This document shows positions 59,575 to 64,000 of a DNA stretch of 64,000 nt, piece by piece (within the stretch, counting starts at the first letter, position 1; every line of letters begins with the position of its first letter). Location: assembly GCA_029960065.1 (NCBI GenBank), contig JASCOF010000012.1:1-64000 (forward strand). The letters are read 5' to 3'. This DNA comes from Flavobacteriaceae bacterium PS02336. Its GTDB lineage: Bacteria > Bacteroidota > Bacteroidia > Flavobacteriales > Flavobacteriaceae. The notes beneath the pieces are model-generated. The model was not told the DNA's origin and did no database searches. It saw only the letters and a list, made by a program, of their open reading frames with translations. A program made the translations under genes and the position numbers.

Positions 59575-59718
59575 ATGTATAAATTTCTAGCCAAACTAAA
59601 TAAATTATTATTGCCAAGTTTTACCAAACAAGGATTGGATATTGCAAAAGCAAAAAAATGGCAGATGGCAATTATTGGATATCGTGCTTATGTAACCAAG
59701 CGAGCACTAGAGAATTAA
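59575..59718 (+). CDS. Conserved 47-aa basic small protein
   Basis: ATG to TAA, 47 residues: KFLAKLNKLLLPSFTKQGLD, AKAKKWQMAIIGYRAYVTKRALEN. It is basic with two amphipathic segments. From memory, similar short proteins in flavobacteria carry the label SsrA-binding protein, but this is far too short for SmpB (about 150 aa) and shows no SmpB motifs, so that label should not be trusted. It has its own promoter-like element and stands just before the RhtA-like exporter. Confidence 0.75.
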   Translation: MYKFLAKLNKLLLPSFTKQGLDIAKAKKWQMAIIGYRAYVTKRALEN

Positions 59719-59771
59719 TTCAAATACATTATTGCTTAATATGCAGTTAATATCCTTTTCTGCACTATTTT

Positions 59772-60617
59772 ATGAAAAAAAAAGAAAGCAACCTTCCTCC
59801 CGTTCCAGCAGTACTATTAGCAATTATTAGCGTACAATGTGGTGCAGCGATTGCAAAAACGCTTTTCCCTACAATTGGAGCGGCAGGCACAGCATCGATA
59901 CGTATTGGCATTTCGGCTGTACTTTTATTATTAGCTTATAGACCTAATTTAAAAGCAATTACTCCTGCACAATGGAAAATTGTAATTCCTTATGGTTTAT
60001 CTTTAGGTGCAATGAACCTAATATTTTATTTTGCGATAGAAAGAATTCCAATTGGATTAGCAGTTACATTAGAATTTGTCGGACCATTAATTCTCGCAAT
60101 CTCTGGCTCTAAGCGCTTAATTGATTATTGCTGGGTTTTACTTGCCGCAATTGGAATTTTATTAATTGCTCCCTGGACAAATGATCGTTTAGATCCTTTA
60201 GGAATGCTTTTCGCCCTTTTAGCCGGAGGATTCTGGGCGGCTTATATAGTTCTAGGAGGTAAAATCTCAAAAATAATGAACGATGGTTATGCCGTATCTA
60301 CAGGAATGTTGTTTGCTGCATTATTAGTTTTGCCATTCGGTTTTCTAGAAAACGCATTAGTCAACCTCACTCCAAAACTGTTCGGAATGGGAATCGCTCT
60401 TGCGCTTCTATCTAGTGCCATTCCATTTACATTAGAAATGAAAGCTTTAGGAGAGCTGCCTCCGCGAACTTTTAGTATTTTAATGAGTTTAGAACCAGCT
60501 GCTGCTTCCATTTGTGCTTTTATATTTCTTCAAGAGAATTTAAGCTTTTATGAAATTTTAGCCGTTTTATGTGTTGTTATTGCATCTGCAGGAAGTACTT
60601 TAACTGCTAAGAAATAA
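59772..60617 (+). CDS. EamA/DMT-family exporter, RhtA-like
   Basis: This 281-aa protein has ten membrane helices in two EamA repeats. RhtA-like blocks are FPTIGAAGTASIRIGISA, IERIPIGLAVTLEFVGPL, ISGSKR, LLALLAGGFWAAYIVLGG and PFTLEMKALGELPPRTFSILMSLEPA. RhtA exports threonine and homoserine in E. coli; the substrate here is probably an amino acid or related compound. ATG at 59772; the stop is followed by a terminator. Confidence 0.9.
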   Translation: MKKKESNLPPVPAVLLAIISVQCGAAIAKTLFPTIGAAGTASIRIGISAVLLLLAYRPNLKAITPAQWKIVIPYGLSLGAMNLIFYFAIERIPIGLAVTLEFVGPLILAISGSKRLIDYCWVLLAAIGILLIAPWTNDRLDPLGMLFALLAGGFWAAYIVLGGKISKIMNDGYAVSTGMLFAALLVLPFGFLENALVNLTPKLFGMGIALALLSSAIPFTLEMKALGELPPRTFSILMSLEPAAASICAFIFLQENLSFYEILAVLCVVIASAGSTLTAKK

Positions 60618-60622
60618 AAAAA

Positions 60623-60650
60623 GCTCAGTATTTTTTACTGAGCCCCTTCA
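60623..60650. terminator. Terminator between the RhtA-like and fasciclin genes
   Basis: An 8-bp stem GCTCAGTA/TACTGAGC (60623-60630 with 60636-60643) with an A-run before it. It serves converging genes. Confidence 0.75.
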
Positions 60651-60676
60651 ATTGTAGGTTTTATTTTTGGAGATAA

Positions 60677-61231
60677 TTATTTTTTTGGAAGTAAGACCGC
60701 GTCAACTACGTGAATTACACCATTTGACTGATTAACATCTGCAATTGTAACTTTAGATTTATTACCATTTTCATCTGTAATATATAAATCTTTGCCTTTC
60801 ATCCAAGCAGTAAGAGTTCCACCGCTTACAGTTTTAATTACTGCTTTTCCTTTACCATCTTTAATTGCCTTTGCAATATCCGCCGAATTCCATTTTCCAG
60901 AAACAACATGATAGGTCAAGATCGTTTGAAGTGTTTTTTTATTCTCTGGCTTTAATAGTGATTCTACAGTTCCTTTTGGTAACTTATCAAAAGCTGCATT
61001 TGTCGGAGCAAAAACTGTAAATGGACCAGCTCCTTTTAAAGTTTCTACTAAATCAGCCGCTTTTACTGCAGCAACCAATGTTGTATGATCTTTTGAATTA
61101 ACGGCATTTTCGATAATATTTTTATTAGGATACATTGCTGCTCCGCCAACCATTACTGTTTTTTGAGCGAATGATGTAAATCCGAAAGTCAAGGCTAAAA
61201 TTGCTGTGGCTAAAAATTTTCTAGTTTTCAT
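60677..61231 (-). CDS. Fasciclin (FAS1) domain exported protein
   Basis: This 184-aa protein has a signal peptide (about 1-22, TAILALTFGFTSFAQ) and a single FAS1 domain. It has FAS1 H1 box GAGPFTVFAPTNAAFDKLP, LQTILTYHVVSGKW, a NGVIHVVDAVLLP end and a conserved YH. FAS1 domains mediate adhesion or protein contacts at the cell surface. It is monocistronic, between a terminator and a divergent gene. Confidence 0.93.
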   Translation of the reverse strand: MKTRKFLATAILALTFGFTSFAQKTVMVGGAAMYPNKNIIENAVNSKDHTTLVAAVKAADLVETLKGAGPFTVFAPTNAAFDKLPKGTVESLLKPENKKTLQTILTYHVVSGKWNSADIAKAIKDGKGKAVIKTVSGGTLTAWMKGKDLYITDENGNKSKVTIADVNQSNGVIHVVDAVLLPKK

Positions 61232-61442
61232 AATTAATTTTTTAAGTTATAAAATCATTTACGGCGGTAAATTGGTTTTGGTTTTAAGAAAAATTAAAAT
61301 AATTAAAAAGAATATTAAATAATCCTCAATAAGTACTGAAAAACAAGACATTAATCGATTGAAATATTTTTGACTTTTTTTAACAAACCATTGATTTTTG
61401 CATTCTTTTTATTATTAAATTTAGATTCAAAACCAAGTCATC

Positions 61443-61967
61443 ATGAAAAATCTACCTCAAAAAGTCAGAAGTAAAAAACTAAGTTCAAGAGTTGATTTAA
61501 CCGCAATGGTCAGCGTTTCTTTTTTACTTATTATATTTTTTATGGTTGTTGGAGAATTATCTAAACCGAAAGAAATGGATCTCTCTTTACCAGAAAAAGA
61601 TGTTTGCAGGGGAAATATTGGATGTGTCAAAGCTGATCGCTTATATACAATATTACTAGATCAAAATGCTAAAATAATAACTTATTCTGGAGTGTTAGAA
61701 TTTCAAATGAGAAAACCAAAGGAGTTCAAATTTGAAAAAAATGAAATAAAGCGAGAAGTATTCCGTAAAAAAGAAGAAGTTCATAATCACATGATTTCTG
61801 TAGGAAAACCAATGAGTGGTGTAATTGTGATTATAAAACCAAGCAGAAAGTCAAACTACGGTAATTTAGTAAATATATTGGATTTAATGAAAGTTGCCAA
61901 TATTGAAACCTATTCAATAGTTGATGAATTTAGTTCAGAAGAATCACAATTATTAGCTTCAAATTAA
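61443..61967 (+). CDS. ExbD/TolR-like protein, tandem copy 1
   Basis: This 174-aa protein has a short cytoplasmic N-terminus. One membrane helix (about 20-38, with the functionally important Asp in RVDLTAMVSVSF) is followed by a periplasmic domain ending VIIKPSRKSNYGNLVNILDLMKVANIETYSIVDE, the ExbD/TolR pattern. A C-x5-C pair (CRGNIGC) follows the membrane segment. ExbD works with ExbB to drive TonB-linked transport; no exbB, exbD partner or tonB is adjacent. The first 83 bases equal those of copy 2 exactly. A near-consensus promoter (TTTTTG, about 17 bases, TAAATTTA) precedes it. Confidence 0.88.
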   Translation: MKNLPQKVRSKKLSSRVDLTAMVSVSFLLIIFFMVVGELSKPKEMDLSLPEKDVCRGNIGCVKADRLYTILLDQNAKIITYSGVLEFQMRKPKEFKFEKNEIKREVFRKKEEVHNHMISVGKPMSGVIVIIKPSRKSNYGNLVNILDLMKVANIETYSIVDEFSSEESQLLASN

Positions 61968-61979
61968 AAACTATTCCTT

Positions 61980-62507
61980 ATGAAAAATCTACCTCAAAAA
62001 GTCAGAAGTAAAAAACTAAGTTCAAGAGTTGATTTAACCGCAATGGTCAGCGTTTCTTTTTTGCTGATTATATTTTTTATGGTTGTTGGAGAATTATCGA
62101 AGCCGAAAGTTGTCGATTTAAGTTTGCCAAATAATGATTGGACTTGTGGCAGATTTTACAGTTGTGGAGGTGAAAATAGAACTACGACCATTTTACTTGG
62201 TGCTAATAACAAATTAATTTCTTATACAGGTATTTTAGCTGTACCGATAATCCCAGCGAAGAAAATAAATTATGGCAAAGAAGGTATAAGAAAAGAGCTT
62301 TTATTGAGAAACAAAGATATGCTCAATTATTCTGCACAATTAGGAAAGCCTGGAATAGGAATTACAGTTATTATAAAACCTAGCAAAGAATGTAATTTCA
62401 AGAATTTAGTTGACATTTTAGATGAAATGGAAATTACTAAGATCGGAAATTATGCGATTGTAAATGAGTTTACTCCAGAAGAATCAAAATTATTAGCTTC
62501 AAATTAA
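61980..62507 (+). CDS. ExbD/TolR-like protein, tandem copy 2
   Basis: This 175-aa protein has residues 1-43 identical to copies 1 and 3, including the membrane helix and Asp. The periplasmic part diverges strongly until the shared end (VIIKPSKECNFKNLVDILDEM). The C-x5-C pair (CGRFYSC) is kept. It starts 12 bases after copy 1 and is clearly in the same operon. Identity limited to the anchor suggests either gene conversion or strong constraint on the part that meets ExbB. Confidence 0.88.
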   Translation: MKNLPQKVRSKKLSSRVDLTAMVSVSFLLIIFFMVVGELSKPKVVDLSLPNNDWTCGRFYSCGGENRTTTILLGANNKLISYTGILAVPIIPAKKINYGKEGIRKELLLRNKDMLNYSAQLGKPGIGITVIIKPSKECNFKNLVDILDEMEITKIGNYAIVNEFTPEESKLLASN

Positions 62508-62519
62508 TAACTAGTACTT

Positions 62520-63047
62520 ATGAAAAATCTACCTCAAAAAGTCAGAAGTAAAAAACTAAGTTCAAGAGTTGATTTAACTGCAATGGTCAGCGTTTCTTTC
62601 CTGCTGATTATATTTTTTATGGTTGTTGGTGAATTATCAAAGCCTAAAGTTATTGATTATTCGTTTTACAATGAAGGTTGTGGACCAATTATAGAATGCA
62701 ATAAACCAGACGAAAATATGATCATGACAATATTATTAGATGATAATAATAAAATTATTACTTACTCAGGATTACTTTATAGCCCAATAGAAGCTCCGAA
62801 GCAAATAAAATTTGACAAAAATGGAATTCGACAAGAATTAATTAGAAGAAATAAGAGAGTTTTGGAATATTCTTCAAATTTAGGACGACCAGGAAAAGGA
62901 GTCCAAGTAGTTATCAAGCCTAGTAAAAAATCAAATTACGGAAATTTGGTAGATATTTTGGACGAAATGAAAATAACAGGAATAAATTCTTATTCTGTTG
63001 TTGATTATTATAGTCCCGAAGAAATCAAATTACTTGCTTTAAAATAA
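62520..63047 (+). CDS. ExbD/TolR-like protein, tandem copy 3
   Basis: This 175-aa protein has residues 1-43 identical to the other two. At the DNA level a few synonymous changes separate it (for example ACT for ACC at codon 20 and TTCCTG for TTTTTG). The periplasmic part has C-x5-C (CGPIIEC) and ends VVIKPSKKSNYGNLVDILDEMKI. It starts 12 bases after copy 2. A half palindromic element follows the stop. Confidence 0.88.
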   Translation: MKNLPQKVRSKKLSSRVDLTAMVSVSFLLIIFFMVVGELSKPKVIDYSFYNEGCGPIIECNKPDENMIMTILLDDNNKIITYSGLLYSPIEAPKQIKFDKNGIRQELIRRNKRVLEYSSNLGRPGKGVQVVIKPSKKSNYGNLVDILDEMKITGINSYSVVDYYSPEEIKLLALK

Positions 63048-63062
63048 CGGAAATCATTTCCA

Positions 63063-63094
63063 AAAGGGTCTCGACTCAGCTCGAACTGACAAAC
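63063..63094. repeat. Half REP-like element, copy E
   Basis: TCTCGACTCAGCTCGAACTGACAA resembles the right arm of copy B (11.3 kb). The left arm is missing, so it is a remnant or a half-element. Confidence 0.55.
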
Positions 63095-63142
63095 GTGAAA
63101 CTTGAAACTAAAACAAAGAAAACTTAAAACAAAAGAACAAAA

Positions 63143-63168
63143 AAAGTCCCACAGCAATGTGGGACTTT
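63143..63168. terminator. Terminator of rpsA (and of the ExbD-like run)
   Basis: A perfect 11-bp stem (63143-63153 with 63158-63168), GCAA tetraloop, and an A-run that reads as a T-run on the minus strand. Confidence 0.85.
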
Positions 63169-63190
63169 CTATTTATAAAAAAACTAAGAA

Positions 63191-64000
63191 TTATTTTTTC
63201 TCAGTTTTTTCCATTTTAGCTTTTAAAGCAGCTAATACATCATTGTTATCTCCTAAAGTTGCAGCTGGTGCATTAGTAGTAGAGTTAGATGAAGTATTTT
63301 CAGTTGCAGCTTTCACGTTTTTCTCTTCTTCTTCACGGAAGATAGCAGTGTGAGAAGCAACTACTCTTTTGAATTCTTTGTTGAATTCAATTACTTTGAA
63401 ATCAGCAGTATCACCTTTTTTCAATTTCTTTCCGTCTTCTTTTTCAAGGTGACGAGTAGGAATGAAAGCAACGATATCATCTCCGAATTCTACAGTAGCT
63501 CCTTTGTCAACGATTTCAGAAATCTCACCATTGTGGATAGTTCCTACAGCGAAAGAATCTTCGTATTGATCCCAAGGATTAGCAGTAGTTTGTTTGTGAC
63601 CTAAAGATAATTTACGTCCTTCAACATCTAATTCTAATACAACTACATCAAGTTTTTCACCAACATTTACAAATTCAGATGGGTGTTTAATTTTCTTAGT
63701 CCAAGAAAGATCAGAAATGTAGATTAATCCATCAATTCCTTCTTCTAATTCTACGAAAATACCAAAGTTTGTAAAGTTTCTAACGATACCTGTATGTTTA
63801 GAACCTACTGGATATTTAGAAGTAATATCAGTCCATGGATCTTGAGTCAATTGTTTGATACCTAATGACATTTTACGGTCATCTCTATCTAAAGTTAAGA
63901 TAACAGCCTCAACAACATCTCCAACTTTTACGAAATCTTGTGCAGAACGTAAATGAGTTGACCATGACATTTCAGAAACGTGGATTAAACCTTCAACACC
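63191..64000 (-). CDS. rpsA: 30S ribosomal protein S1, C-terminal part (5' end outside window)
   Basis: The frame runs off the right edge; 269 codons plus the stop are visible. Successive S1 OB-fold domains are recognisable by GLIHVSEMSWS, GLIYISDLSWTKK and the more degenerate AFIPTRHLEKE. The repeated tails KMSLGIKQL and KLSLGHKQT, typical of S1, sit between them. The last 45 residues are Ser/Asn/Ala-rich and end in KAKMEKTEKK, as in other Bacteroidota S1 proteins. S1 helps mRNAs bind the 30S subunit. That fits a lineage in which Shine-Dalgarno sequences are weak. Confidence 0.95.
   Translation of the reverse strand, partial: GVEGLIHVSEMSWSTHLRSAQDFVKVGDVVEAVILTLDRDDRKMSLGIKQLTQDPWTDITSKYPVGSKHTGIVRNFTNFGIFVELEEGIDGLIYISDLSWTKKIKHPSEFVNVGEKLDVVVLELDVEGRKLSLGHKQTTANPWDQYEDSFAVGTIHNGEISEIVDKGATVEFGDDIVAFIPTRHLEKEDGKKLKKGDTADFKVIEFNKEFKRVVASHTAIFREEEEKNVKAATENTSSNSTTNAPAATLGDNNDVLAALKAKMEKTEKK

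Noticed and set aside
1..64000. CRISPR arrays or other defence islands
   Set aside because: No regularly spaced direct repeats and no cas-like genes; the only defence system seen is the type I locus.

Overview
The window reads as chromosome from a Flavobacterium-like member of the Bacteroidota. The evidence is strongly A+T-rich DNA, the Bacteroidota promoter signature (TTTG, then about 17-19 bases, then TAnnTTTG) in front of several genes, lineage-typical families (DUF2911, DUF3667, fused CcsBA, YpdA, SelO, BlaI/M56 pairs) and short intergenic palindromes of the kind scattered through these genomes. No tRNA, rRNA, CRISPR array or insertion sequence was found.

1-7.1 kb is the most interesting part: a type I restriction-modification locus whose specificity gene (hsdS) looks built to shuffle. 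The 3' part of an hsdS runs in from the left edge. It is followed by two silent half-genes and one silent, start-less full hsdS, in alternating orientation, then a tyrosine recombinase and hsdR. A 35-bp perfect inverted repeat links the conserved centre of the left hsdS to the conserved centre of the silent one. Perfect 48-bp and 42-bp palindromes join the converging 3' ends. hsdM and the hsdS 5' end must lie left of the window.

7.2-25.8 kb is mostly core metabolism. A redox group comes first: a class V aminotransferase, MsrA, SelO, YpdA and, further on, a glutathione-peroxidase-like protein. A menaquinone cluster on the minus strand follows (menD, cvfB-like, menB, menA, an MBL hydrolase, a secreted TPR protein, menC). 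An OmpA/helix-hairpin-helix pair and a thioredoxin-fold/GNAT pair lie on the plus strand.

25.8-48 kb holds a 930-base gene-poor stretch with a possible small-protein transcript, an ECF sigma/anti-sigma pair, DUF3667, a fused cytochrome c maturation protein, and a plus-strand run of DUF2520, KdsC-like phosphatase, UbiA-family prenyltransferase, Maf, a small MscS and an AI-2E-family protein. Cell-surface proteins follow: a POTRA/beta-barrel protein, a His-rich secreted protein and a propeller lipoprotein. Then come a PIG-L deacetylase with a sodium:solute symporter separated by a 35-aa membrane protein, and a possible structured RNA near 46.65 kb.

48-64 kb carries DUF2911, HAD, TcdA, TatD and DUF1684 genes on the minus strand and an MFS exporter on the plus strand. 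A tandemly duplicated BlaI/M56 regulator-protease module with twin operator-like dyads is followed by a serine beta-lactamase-family hydrolase. After a 47-aa conserved small protein, an RhtA-like exporter and a fasciclin protein come three tandem ExbD-like genes with an identical membrane anchor and diverged periplasmic parts, and finally the 3' end of rpsA.
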